From an uncultured Ruminococcus sp. (GTDB lineage: Bacteria; Bacillota; Clostridia; Oscillospirales; Ruminococcaceae), in assembly GCA_945867875.1 (NCBI GenBank), contig CAMBJF010000088.1, forward strand, positions 1 to 8,913: DNA of 8,913 bases, written 5' to 3'. Shown here piece after piece: positions 1 through 6,665 of this stretch. Position numbers and translations under genes: made by a program. A model generated the notes under the pieces. That model had not been told where the DNA came from. It saw nothing but the letters and a program-made list of their open reading frames with translations, and did no database searches. The number at the start of each line of letters is the position of its first letter. Positions within the stretch are counted from its first letter, which is position 1.

Positions 1-46
1 TACACACTGCATATCGTCGGCAGCGTCAGATGTGTATAAGAGACAG
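1..46 (+). other. Illumina/Nextera P5-side adapter (technical sequence, not genomic)
   Basis: Positions 1-5 (TACAC) match the 3' end of the Illumina P5 oligo. Positions 6-13 (ACTGCATA) sit where the i5 index belongs and match, from memory, Nextera index S506. Positions 14-27 are TCGTCGGCAGCGTC, the Nextera Read 1 adapter. Positions 28-46 are the 19-bp Tn5 mosaic end AGATGTGTATAAGAGACAG. The order and orientation are exactly those of a finished Nextera library molecule, so genomic sequence starts at 47. The adapter stays open in the ispA reading frame, so an ORF caller can begin a false protein with a GTG at position 32 (peptide MYKRQ then genomic residues). This stretch should be trimmed. Confidence 0.98.
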
Positions 47-358
47 GTAATGGGCTGTATCTGTGCGGACAGCTATGATATGATACCTGCGGCTGAGAAA
101 TATGCTGAGGCATTGGGACTTGCTTTCCAGATAGTTGATGATATCCTTGATATCACGGCAGATGAAAAGCTTCTCGGAAAGCCTGTTCACAGCGATGCCG
201 ACCTTAACAAGGCTACATATCCAGCTGTGTTCGGTCTTGATGCCGCAGAGAAAAAGGCTGAGGAGCTTACCGAAAAGGCTGTGTCTATCGCTGAAAGCTT
301 TCCCGACAGCGAATTCTTATCACAGCTCACAGCATATCTTCTGAAACGGGAATATTGA
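47..358 (+). CDS. ispA: Polyprenyl (farnesyl/geranylgeranyl) diphosphate synthase, C-terminal fragment
   Basis: This is the last 103 codons of a class I trans-prenyltransferase, roughly the C-terminal third of a family usually near 290-300 residues. The 5' part is missing because the library fragment begins here, not because the gene is broken. The enzyme condenses isopentenyl diphosphate with allylic diphosphates to make farnesyl or geranylgeranyl diphosphate in the cytoplasm. The second aspartate-rich motif DDILD (Mg-diphosphate binding) is at 137-151, within GLAFQIVDDILD. It is followed by LGKPVHSD and KATYPAVFGL, which are typical of IspA in Firmicutes. The stop TGA is at 356-358. Dxs is encoded two genes downstream, so early and late isoprenoid steps are linked. 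In Clostridia xseA-xseB usually precede ispA, but here they would lie outside the insert. Chain length specificity cannot be read from this fragment. Confidence 0.93.
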   Translation, partial: VMGCICADSYDMIPAAEKYAEALGLAFQIVDDILDITADEKLLGKPVHSDADLNKATYPAVFGLDAAEKKAEELTEKAVSIAESFPDSEFLSQLTAYLLKREY

Positions 359-378
359 TCGAAAGGGAATGTTATCAA

Positions 379-861
379 ATGTCGGAATATTACAATTATA
401 TCCTTGTAACTTCCATTGTAGGCTGGTGTGTTGCTCAGTTCCTGAAAACGATCATCAACCTGATAAAGTATAAAAAATTCAGCGTGGAAAGGCTCTTCGG
501 AGCAGGGGGCTGGCCAAGCGCACATTCGGCAATGGTCTGCTCGGCGGCTGTGGGAGTTTACCGTGTTGACGGCGTTGCTTCGACCCAGTTTGCTATTATG
601 TGCATCGTGGCGCTTATCACAATGTATGACGCAATGGGTGTCCGCAGAGCTGCGGGGCAGCACGCAAAGGCTATTAACAGGATAAACCGTATTCTTGAAA
701 GCCGCCCCGCTTCCTCGGGAAAACCTCTTGAAGATATTGCACAGGCCGCAAACACAAGTATTGCGGTTATGAAGGAATATCTGGGACATACTCCCTTTGA
801 AGTCGTAAGCGGTGCTTTTCTCGGAATGATCCTTGCTTTCCTTATGCCGATGAACATATAA
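379..861 (+). CDS. Divergent PAP2 family membrane protein (DUF212, YuiD-like)
   Basis: A 160-residue protein, close to the usual DUF212 length (B. subtilis YuiD is about 158). The family resembles acid phosphatase/vanadium haloperoxidase (PAP2) proteins but is divergent, and its substrate is not established. Visible family motifs are GGWPSAHSAMV (residues 43-53; the common form is PSSHSA), the MYDAMGVRRAAGQHA block (82-96) and LGHTPFEVVSGAFLG (135-149). Hydrophobic segments lie near residues 8-26, 48-63, 70-83 and 141-157, which fits an integral membrane protein. I chose ATG 379 because AAAGGGA at 362-368 lies 10 nt upstream. The in-frame TTG at 355 overlaps the ispA stop and lacks a Shine-Dalgarno. 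A role in polyprenyl phosphate metabolism is suggested only by position between ispA and dxs. Confidence 0.9.
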   Translation: MSEYYNYILVTSIVGWCVAQFLKTIINLIKYKKFSVERLFGAGGWPSAHSAMVCSAAVGVYRVDGVASTQFAIMCIVALITMYDAMGVRRAAGQHAKAINRINRILESRPASSGKPLEDIAQAANTSIAVMKEYLGHTPFEVVSGAFLGMILAFLMPMNI

Positions 862-894
862 ACTGACAATGTTTGGAAATTTGATTTTCAGACA

Positions 895-912
895 GAGCTT
901 TATCATAAGCTC
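895..912 (+). repeat. Perfect inverted repeat upstream of dxs
   Basis: GAGCTT (895-900), a 6-nt loop TATCAT (901-906) and AAGCTC (907-912) form a perfect 6-bp stem. It lies in the 73-nt gap before dxs, the longest gap within the + strand run. It ends only 5 nt before the AAGGA Shine-Dalgarno. No T-run follows on the + strand, so it is not a standard intrinsic terminator. It could be an RNA hairpin that affects dxs translation, an RNA processing site, an operator, or chance. A weak promoter-like pair (TTGATT 881-886, 17-nt spacer, CATAAG 904-909) overlaps it. Confidence 0.45.
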
Positions 913-917
913 ATAAA

Positions 918-922
918 AAGGA
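918..922 (+). promoter_or_regulatory. Shine-Dalgarno abutting the first of two dxs start codons
   Basis: AAGGA at 918-922 directly touches an ATG at 923 and lies 12 nt before a second in-frame ATG at 935. Zero spacing cannot support initiation at 923 in the usual way, so 935 is the more likely start, although its spacing is longer than typical. Confidence 0.55.
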
Positions 923-934
923 ATGGTCATAATT

Positions 935-2806
935 ATGAATGACAATACAACTGTAAGGCTCAAAGACCTTGACCTCCCGAATGACCTGAAAAAGCTTTCT
1001 ATACCACAGTGCATAAGCCTTTGCAGGGAAATTAGAGGGATACTTATAGACACAGTTGCCGAAAACGGCGGACATCTTGCCTCAAACCTCGGCACAGTGG
1101 AGCTTACAATGGCTATACACCGTGTTTTTGAATCGCCCTTTGACAGGATAATTTGGGACGTTGGACATCAGGCATACACCCACAAGCTCCTCACAGGACG
1201 CTTGAATGATTTTTCAACACTGAGAACAGAGGGCGGGATATCAGGCTTTGCAAAGCCTACCGAATCCGAGCACGATATCTTTATAAGCGGTCACAGCAGC
1301 AACTCAATTTCCGCCGCCTGCGGAATTGCAAAGGCAATGAGACTGCAAGGCGACGACCACAACGTTATCGCCGTTATCGGAGACGGTGCATTCACAGGCG
1401 GTATGGTCTACGAGGGTCTTAACAATGCAGGCAAAAGCGACGACAATCTTATCGTTATACTTAATGACAACGAGATGTCCATATCGAAAAATGTAGGTGC
1501 TCTTGCAAAATATCTTTCCTCTCTCAGAGGAAGAAAGGCATATGTTGAAGCTAAGAAAAATGTGGAGAATATTCTTGACAAAACTCCTGTTGTGGGAAAG
1601 CCCGTCAAGGAGCTTATGCTTGCCTCAAAGGACGCTGTAAGGTGGATGCTCTACCGTTCAAATGGTCAGCCTGCGGGAGCAACAATGTTTGAAAATCTTG
1701 GATTTGTATATCTGGGCCCCGTTGACGGTCACAATTTAAAGAGCCTTGAAGAGACTCTTGAAGCGGCAAAAGCGGCGAAAAAGCCTGTGCTTGTTCACGT
1801 AAACACTGTCAAGGGTAAGGGCTATCGTCCCGCTGAGAAAAATCCGGGAGCGTTCCACGGTCTTGCTCCTAAAGCTATAAAGCAGGGAAATCCTGAATTT
1901 ATAAGCAGCGACAGCTTTTCAGCCGTTTTCGGTGATGAGCTTGCAAAGCTCGGAACTTCCGATAAGCGTATCTGCGCCATTACTGCGGCGATGAAATACG
2001 GAACGGGACTTAATAAGTTTGCGGAAGCCTGCCCGTCAAGATTTTTCGATGTTGGCATTGCCGAACAGCACGCAGTTACATTTGCGGCAGGTCTTGCGGT
2101 AAGCGGAATGATGCCTGTTTTTGCGGTATATTCAAGCTTTTTGCAGCGTGGCTATGACCAGATAATACACGATGCTGCCATAAGCAGAACACATATCGTT
2201 CTTGGCATTGACCGTGCAGGAATAGTGGGTGAGGACGGTGAAACTCATCAGGGACTTTTTGATGTTCCTATGCTCACCTGTATCCCGAACATCACTGTCT
2301 ATTCTCCGTCGGATTATGACGAACTGCGGCTTTGTCTCAGAAAGGCATTATATGACACGCCCTCGGTGGCAGCTGTGAGATATCCGAGAGGTGCTCAGAG
2401 CAATATAAAAATGAAGCTTGACGAAAGCAATATGTTCTGCTTTGAGGGACATGGCAGCAAAAATCTTGCCATAGGCTACGGACGGACAGGCGGCACGGTA
2501 TGCGAAGCCGTAAGGGACAGCAGGCTTGATGCAGATGTATTGAAGCTTGTGAAAATATTCCCCATTGAAAGCAGCGTCATTGACCTTTGTATGAAATACG
2601 ATAAAATTATCATATTTGAAGAAGCGCTTCAGAACGGCAGCATCGGTGAGCATCTCACAGCCGCTCTTACTGCAAAGGGCTATAAGGGTGACATAAGCAT
2701 AAATGCTATACACGGCTTTGTCAAGCAGGCAAAGACCGAAAGCGCTTTGAAAAGATTTTCCCTTGACAAAGCGGGAATTGAGAAGAAAATTTCTGATTTT
2801 ATATAA
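935..2806 (+). CDS. dxs: 1-deoxy-D-xylulose-5-phosphate synthase
   Basis: This is a 623-residue, thiamine diphosphate-dependent enzyme of normal DXS length (about 620). It joins pyruvate and glyceraldehyde 3-phosphate to make DXP, the entry step of the MEP pathway to IPP and DMAPP, and DXP also feeds thiamine and pyridoxal synthesis. The first domain shows GGHLASNLG (catalytic-type His47), VGHQAYTHK (His78) and the ThDP/Mg motif GDGAFTGG at 149-156 with N177-D-N-E. It continues with YLGPVDGHN. The central pyrimidine-binding domain has GIAEQHAVTFAAGLA with Glu377 and DGETHQG (434-440, His438). A C-terminal transketolase domain follows. GHSSNSIS replaces the more common GHSSTSIS, a mild change. 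The start is taken as ATG 935; ATG 923 would add MVII. The gap to tlyA is only 13 nt. Confidence 0.97.
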   Translation: MNDNTTVRLKDLDLPNDLKKLSIPQCISLCREIRGILIDTVAENGGHLASNLGTVELTMAIHRVFESPFDRIIWDVGHQAYTHKLLTGRLNDFSTLRTEGGISGFAKPTESEHDIFISGHSSNSISAACGIAKAMRLQGDDHNVIAVIGDGAFTGGMVYEGLNNAGKSDDNLIVILNDNEMSISKNVGALAKYLSSLRGRKAYVEAKKNVENILDKTPVVGKPVKELMLASKDAVRWMLYRSNGQPAGATMFENLGFVYLGPVDGHNLKSLEETLEAAKAAKKPVLVHVNTVKGKGYRPAEKNPGAFHGLAPKAIKQGNPEFISSDSFSAVFGDELAKLGTSDKRICAITAAMKYGTGLNKFAEACPSRFFDVGIAEQHAVTFAAGLAVSGMMPVFAVYSSFLQRGYDQIIHDAAISRTHIVLGIDRAGIVGEDGETHQGLFDVPMLTCIPNITVYSPSDYDELRLCLRKALYDTPSVAAVRYPRGAQSNIKMKLDESNMFCFEGHGSKNLAIGYGRTGGTVCEAVRDSRLDADVLKLVKIFPIESSVIDLCMKYDKIIIFEEALQNGSIGEHLTAALTAKGYKGDISINAIHGFVKQAKTESALKRFSLDKAGIEKKISDFI

Positions 2807-2809
2807 TTC

Positions 2810-2814
2810 GGAGG
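2810..2814 (+). promoter_or_regulatory. Ribosome binding site fixing the tlyA start
   Basis: GGAGG at 2810-2814 is 5 nt upstream of ATG 2820. The reading frame is open back to 2763 inside dxs, but that longer start has no such signal, and TlyA proteins begin with the xRLDVYL motif found right after ATG 2820. Confidence 0.85.
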
Positions 2815-2819
2815 AAGTT

Positions 2820-3614
2820 ATGCGGCTTGATGTATATTTGTCTGAAAGCGGACTTGTGAAAAGCCGTGAAACAGCCAAAAGAATGATATCCGAGGGTGGA
2901 GTTACCGTCAACGGAAACGTTGTGACGAAGCCGTCAAAGGAGATATCTGAGAATGATAATGTTGCTCTCTGTGCCCCCTTGCCCAAGTATGTCGGCAGGG
3001 GAGGCTTAAAGCTTGAAAAGGCTCTTGACAGCTTCAAAATATCGGTGAACGGACTTGTGTGTATGGACATCGGAGCATCAACAGGCGGCTTTACGGACTG
3101 TATGCTCCAAAACGGTGCCGAATATGTTTATGCGGTAGATGTTGGGCACGGTCAGCTTGATGAAAAGCTGCTAAGTGATAAGCGTGTTAAGAATATGGAG
3201 GGTGTTAATATAAAAGACCTGCTGCCCTCTGAGCTTGACAGGGAGATACAGTTCATTTCCACAGATGTTTCGTTCATATCGCTTAAAAAGGTCATTCCGA
3301 AAATTGCTGAGCTGCTTTGTGATAACGGTCAGGCTGTTATGCTTGTAAAGCCGCAGTTTGAATGTGGAAGAGCGGACATCGGCAAGAACGGGATAGTCCG
3401 CTCCGATAAGGTGCACAGGGCGGTGCTCAGTGATATCGTTTCATTCTGCACACAAAACGGTCTGACCGTAATGGGAGCGGATCATTCTCCCATTCAGGGC
3501 GGCGACGGGAACATAGAATACCTTATATATACTGTAAAAGGCAGTGTTATCGGCAAACCCGTTGACTGTGCCGAAATAGTTACAAAAGCCCATAAGAGCT
3601 TTAAAAAGGCGTGA
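2820..3614 (+). CDS. tlyA: TlyA family RNA methyltransferase (S4 domain plus FtsJ-like domain)
   Basis: A 264-residue protein matching the TlyA/hemolysin A family in length and layout. An N-terminal S4 RNA-binding domain (about residues 1-60, MRLDVYLSESGLVKSRETAK) leads into KYVGRGGLKLEKAL (56-69). A Rossmann methyltransferase domain follows, with SAM motif DIGASTGGFTD (83-93), AVDVGHGQL (105-113), DVSFISL (149-155) and LVKPQFE (175-181). Lys64, Asp149, Lys177 and Glu233 plausibly form the K-D-K-E tetrad of FtsJ-type 2'-O-ribose methylases. In mycobacteria TlyA methylates 16S and 23S rRNA, which matters for capreomycin sensitivity. The old hemolysin name is misleading. Its place between dxs and nadK is the usual clostridial arrangement. 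The exact rRNA target here is unknown. Confidence 0.93.
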   Translation: MRLDVYLSESGLVKSRETAKRMISEGGVTVNGNVVTKPSKEISENDNVALCAPLPKYVGRGGLKLEKALDSFKISVNGLVCMDIGASTGGFTDCMLQNGAEYVYAVDVGHGQLDEKLLSDKRVKNMEGVNIKDLLPSELDREIQFISTDVSFISLKKVIPKIAELLCDNGQAVMLVKPQFECGRADIGKNGIVRSDKVHRAVLSDIVSFCTQNGLTVMGADHSPIQGGDGNIEYLIYTVKGSVIGKPVDCAEIVTKAHKSFKKA

Positions 3615-3627
3615 AAGGAGTCATATT

Positions 3628-4488
3628 ATGAAAACTGTGATATGGCCTAATTTTTCAAAGAAAAATGCATATGAGACCACGGGCAAGGTCTGCTCTATGC
3701 TTCATAATATGGGTTTTGAGATATTCTGCGGGGACAATCTGAAAGAACGTTTTCCCGTAAAGAAATACGTGAAATTTATGCCTGTGAAAGAGGCTGCGGA
3801 GCTTTGTGACCTGATAATCGCTGTGGGTGGCGACGGAACTATCCTTGAAGCCTCCGCATATGCCGCTGAATATGACAAGCTCCTGCTTGGCATAAACACA
3901 GGTCGTCTCGGTTTTATGGCGTCTATGGAGCCTGACGAGCTTTATAACCTGTCAAAGCTTATGAGCGGGGATTACACTGTTGAAAACCGTATGATGCTGG
4001 ACTGTGAGTTTGTGGGCGGCGGAAAAAAAGACACATTCACGGCTCTGAACGATATCGTGATATCAAGTCAGTTTGGCAGGCTTGCGGACTATTTTGTTTC
4101 CGTAAACGGCACAAATGTGAGTACCCTGAGAGCAGACGGAGTTATCTTTTCAACTCCCACAGGCTCCACCGCATATGCCTTGTCCGCAGGGGGACCTATC
4201 CTTGAACCTGGGCTTGAATGCATTCAGATGACGCCTGTGTGTCCCCATTCTCTTGTATCGAGGACAATGCTTTTCTCCACGGAAAAAAAGCTGGAGGTAA
4301 CATTCAGATCAAGAGACAACACGCCTCTTTATCTCAGCATTGACGGTCAGATAAAGGAAAGCGCCGAAAAGGACGACAAGCTTTTCATCACACGTTCAAG
4401 GAAATTCCTGCGGCTCATTGATATACAGGGAAATTCATTTTTCAATTCCGTCAACAAAAAGCTTTTAAATCCAATCAAGGATATTTGA
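3628..4488 (+). CDS. nadK: NAD kinase (ATP/polyphosphate-NAD kinase)
   Basis: A 286-residue cytoplasmic enzyme that phosphorylates NAD to NADP, within the usual family length. The nucleotide-binding signature GGDGT lies at residues 67-71, with Asp69 as the expected catalytic residue. It is followed by LGINTGRLGFM (87-97), LNDIVI (140-145), RADGVIFSTPTGSTAY (168-183) with SAGGP, and TPVCPHSLVSR (202-212). ATG 3628 has AGGAG at 3616-3620 with a 7-nt spacer. The gene starts 13 nt after the tlyA stop and ends 11 nt before argR. NADPH is used by DXP reductoisomerase in the same isoprenoid pathway, but the linkage is broad and general in Firmicutes, so I do not infer a special functional tie. Confidence 0.97.
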   Translation: MKTVIWPNFSKKNAYETTGKVCSMLHNMGFEIFCGDNLKERFPVKKYVKFMPVKEAAELCDLIIAVGGDGTILEASAYAAEYDKLLLGINTGRLGFMASMEPDELYNLSKLMSGDYTVENRMMLDCEFVGGGKKDTFTALNDIVISSQFGRLADYFVSVNGTNVSTLRADGVIFSTPTGSTAYALSAGGPILEPGLECIQMTPVCPHSLVSRTMLFSTEKKLEVTFRSRDNTPLYLSIDGQIKESAEKDDKLFITRSRKFLRLIDIQGNSFFNSVNKKLLNPIKDI

Positions 4489-4499
4489 GGTAGTACTCT

Positions 4500-4955
4500 A
4501 TGGTTAAATCGGAAAGACACGGGATAATTCTTGAGATAGTGAAAAACAGCTCCGTTGAAACTCAGGAAATGCTTCGTGAAGAACTTTTAAGGCGTGGCAT
4601 TGATGTTACTCAGGCAACGCTCTCCCGTGACATCAAGGAGCTTGGGCTGATAAAAAAGCAGGACCGCTATTTTGTGCCGCAGAAAAGCTCTGCGGAAATT
4701 CCCGCACTGATAAGGGAGTCGGTAAACTCCGTTGATTATGCCCTTAACACTGTGGTTTTCAAGTGCCACGCGGGAATGGCGAATGCCGCCTGCGCAATGT
4801 TTGACAAGCTTGGATTCAGCGGAGTTGTGGGAACTCTGGCGGGCGATGATACGATATTCGTGCTTATGCGCTCCGAAAAGGACGCAGCCGCTTTTGTAAA
4901 GGAAATGCAAAGCGTTATCTTCAGCGATAAAAAGGGTGATTTGAATGCTCAGTGA
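4500..4955 (+). CDS. argR: Arginine repressor ArgR
   Basis: A 151-residue transcription factor of standard ArgR/AhrC length. It senses L-arginine as a hexamer and controls arginine synthesis and breakdown by binding ARG boxes. The N-terminal winged helix domain (about 1-65) contains the recognition segment TQATLSRDIKELGLIK (37-52). The C-terminal oligomerisation and arginine-binding domain contains GTLAGDDTIFVL (111-122) with the Asp116-Asp117 pair expected to contact arginine. ATG 4500 follows GAGGT (4487-4491, overlapping the nadK stop) by 8 nt. With only 11 nt upstream there is no room for its own promoter, so it relies on operon transcription. Its 3' end overlaps recN by 11 nt, suggesting translational coupling. 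I see no clear ARG box in the window. Confidence 0.96.
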   Translation: MVKSERHGIILEIVKNSSVETQEMLREELLRRGIDVTQATLSRDIKELGLIKKQDRYFVPQKSSAEIPALIRESVNSVDYALNTVVFKCHAGMANAACAMFDKLGFSGVVGTLAGDDTIFVLMRSEKDAAAFVKEMQSVIFSDKKGDLNAQ

Positions 4956-6621
4956 GCTTTATATAAAAAATCTTGCTATAATTGAAGAGGCTTCCATACC
5001 GTTTTCGGATCATTTCAATGTGTTCACGGGCGAAACAGGTGCAGGAAAATCCATTCTGATAAACGGAATAAACGCCGTTCTCGGTCAGAGGATAACAAAG
5101 GATATCGTCCGTGCAGGCTGTGACAAGGCTGTTATCTCCGCACTTTTTACCCGGCTTTCCGATAATGTGTGCCAACGTCTTGATGAGCTTGGTGTATCCC
5201 ACGAGGACGGTCAGCTTACACTCACACGAGAGATAAACTCCGACGGCGGCAGCATCGCAAGGGTAAATTCAAGGGCATCAACGGTTTCCGTGCTCCGTGA
5301 AATAGGGGAGTGCCTTGTAAATATCCACGGTCAGCACGATAATCAGATACTTATGAATCCCGAAAAGCACCTTTCCATTCTTGACAGCTACGGAGGACTT
5401 GAAAAGCAGACTGAGGAGTATCACGAAAGCTTCAAGCAGCTTCAGGAAATATCCCGAAAGCTGAAAAAACTCACCCTTGAACGGAAGGAAAAGGCTGAGC
5501 GTGAGGAGATGCTCAGGGAAAAAATCGAGGAGATAGGCAGCCTTAACATTGAGGAAGACGAGGACGAAACTCTTGAAGCCGAATATAAAATTGCTCAGAA
5601 CAGCGAGGACATATGTGCGGCGCTGAATGAGGCTCACAGCTATCTTGACGGCATTGATGACAGCGATGTTCCCGGAGCAATGGAGCTTGTTTCCGATGCC
5701 TGCGGTGATCTGTCAGCATTTTCCGATGCTGTGCCGTCTCTTAAAGTGCTGTCGGACAGGCTTGAAAATGTAAGAGCCGAGCTTGAGGATATCATTTCCG
5801 AAATTTCCTCCGAGCTTGATAAAATTGATATTGATGCAGAAAGATATGCATATCTCACAGACCGTCTTAACGAGCTTAACCGCATAAAAAAGAAATACGG
5901 TCCTGGGCTTTCGGACGTGCTTGAATGCTATAACAAAGCTTCTGAGGAAATAAGCGATTTTGATATGTCATCGGACGAAATTGAGCAGACTGCACAGCAC
6001 AGGGAAAAGCTCCTTGCCGATGTTTCGGAAAAGGCAAAGGCTCTTTCCGCTGCACGTGCGGAGGCGGCTGAGAGATTTTCGTCACAGGTGGAAGAAGAGC
6101 TTAAATTTCTTGATATGCCCAATGTAAAGATATGTGCGGCTATGGAAAAAGGAAAGCTTACGGCTGTGGGTATGGATACTGTGGAATTTATGATATCCAC
6201 CAACGCAGGTGAGGGTATGAAGCCGATGTCAAAGATCGCTTCGGGCGGTGAGCTTTCAAGAATAATGCTTGCTCTCAAAAACGTCATTGCCGAAAAGGAC
6301 AATATCCACACACTTATTTTCGATGAGATAGATACGGGCGTCAGTGGAAGAGCTGCGCAAAAAATCGGTATCAAGCTAAAGCAGGTATCACGCAATCAGC
6401 AAGTGCTCTGTGTAACTCATCTTTCACAAATGGCAGTAATGGCGGACAATCATCTGCTTATTGAGAAAAAGACCAAGGACGGAAGAACATTCACCTCTGT
6501 CCACAAGCTTGATTTTGAGGAGCGCAAGCGTGAAATTGCACGAATCATGGTTGGTGAGAACATCACTGACACTGCCCTGAAAAATGCGGAGGAGCTTCTC
6601 AGAAGCGCCGATAAAATATGA
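4945..6621 (+). CDS. recN: DNA repair protein RecN
   Basis: A 558-residue SMC-like ATPase of normal RecN length that acts early in recombinational repair of double-strand breaks. The N-terminal ATPase half carries the Walker A motif GETGAGKS (residues 29-36) and the RecN-typical NIHGQHDNQIL. The middle, about residues 150-400, is rich in Glu, Lys, Leu and Ala and should form the antiparallel coiled-coil arms. The C-terminal half has the ABC signature SGGELSRIMLALK (from residue 433), Walker B TLIFDEIDTGVSG (Asp460-Glu461) and QVLCVTHLSQMAVMAD. ATG 4945 has AGGG at 4933-4936, 8 nt upstream, placed inside argR. The stop TGA at 6619-6621 runs straight into the terminator. It is the last gene of the + strand run, and the link to argR is widespread in Firmicutes. 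Confidence 0.97.
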   Translation: MLSELYIKNLAIIEEASIPFSDHFNVFTGETGAGKSILINGINAVLGQRITKDIVRAGCDKAVISALFTRLSDNVCQRLDELGVSHEDGQLTLTREINSDGGSIARVNSRASTVSVLREIGECLVNIHGQHDNQILMNPEKHLSILDSYGGLEKQTEEYHESFKQLQEISRKLKKLTLERKEKAEREEMLREKIEEIGSLNIEEDEDETLEAEYKIAQNSEDICAALNEAHSYLDGIDDSDVPGAMELVSDACGDLSAFSDAVPSLKVLSDRLENVRAELEDIISEISSELDKIDIDAERYAYLTDRLNELNRIKKKYGPGLSDVLECYNKASEEISDFDMSSDEIEQTAQHREKLLADVSEKAKALSAARAEAAERFSSQVEEELKFLDMPNVKICAAMEKGKLTAVGMDTVEFMISTNAGEGMKPMSKIASGGELSRIMLALKNVIAEKDNIHTLIFDEIDTGVSGRAAQKIGIKLKQVSRNQQVLCVTHLSQMAVMADNHLLIEKKTKDGRTFTSVHKLDFEERKREIARIMVGENITDTALKNAEELLRSADKI

Positions 6622-6650
6622 AAAAAGGCAGCCGAAAAAGCTGCCTTTTT
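6622..6650. terminator. Bidirectional intrinsic terminator between recN and the CapA gene
   Basis: AAAAAGGCAGC (6622-6632) pairs perfectly with GCTGCCTTTTT (6640-6650) around a 7-nt loop CGAAAAA. On the + strand a GC stem then T5 ends the recN transcript right after its stop. On the - strand the same hairpin is followed by T5-T6 and lies about 15 nt after the CapA-family stop (6666-6668), so one structure serves both convergent transcripts. Confidence 0.93.
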
Positions 6651-6665
6651 GTATTTGAATTAAAT

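Noticed and set aside
28..46. Tn5-like mosaic end that could be read as a transposon terminus, with a matching inverted copy at 8864-8882
   Set aside because: The flanking P5/P7, index and Read 1/Read 2 oligos show these are library transposase ends, not a composite transposon.
187..1095. Long - strand open frame (302 codons) across ispA, DUF212 and dxs start
   Set aside because: It lies antisense to three clearly recognised genes, has no family motifs, and its composition is that of a shadow frame.
2763..2819. Longer tlyA start inside dxs
   Set aside because: The TlyA N-terminus RLDVYL begins at ATG 2820, which has a good GGAGG at 5-nt spacing. The extension has no family similarity.
2348..3070. 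- strand open frame (240 codons) over the dxs/tlyA junction
   Set aside because: It is antisense to conserved DXS and TlyA domains and shows no recognisable motif.
5928..6395. - strand open frame (155 codons) inside recN
   Set aside because: It is antisense to the RecN C-terminal ATPase motifs. Its Ser/Ala-rich composition is the complement of RecN coiled-coil codons.
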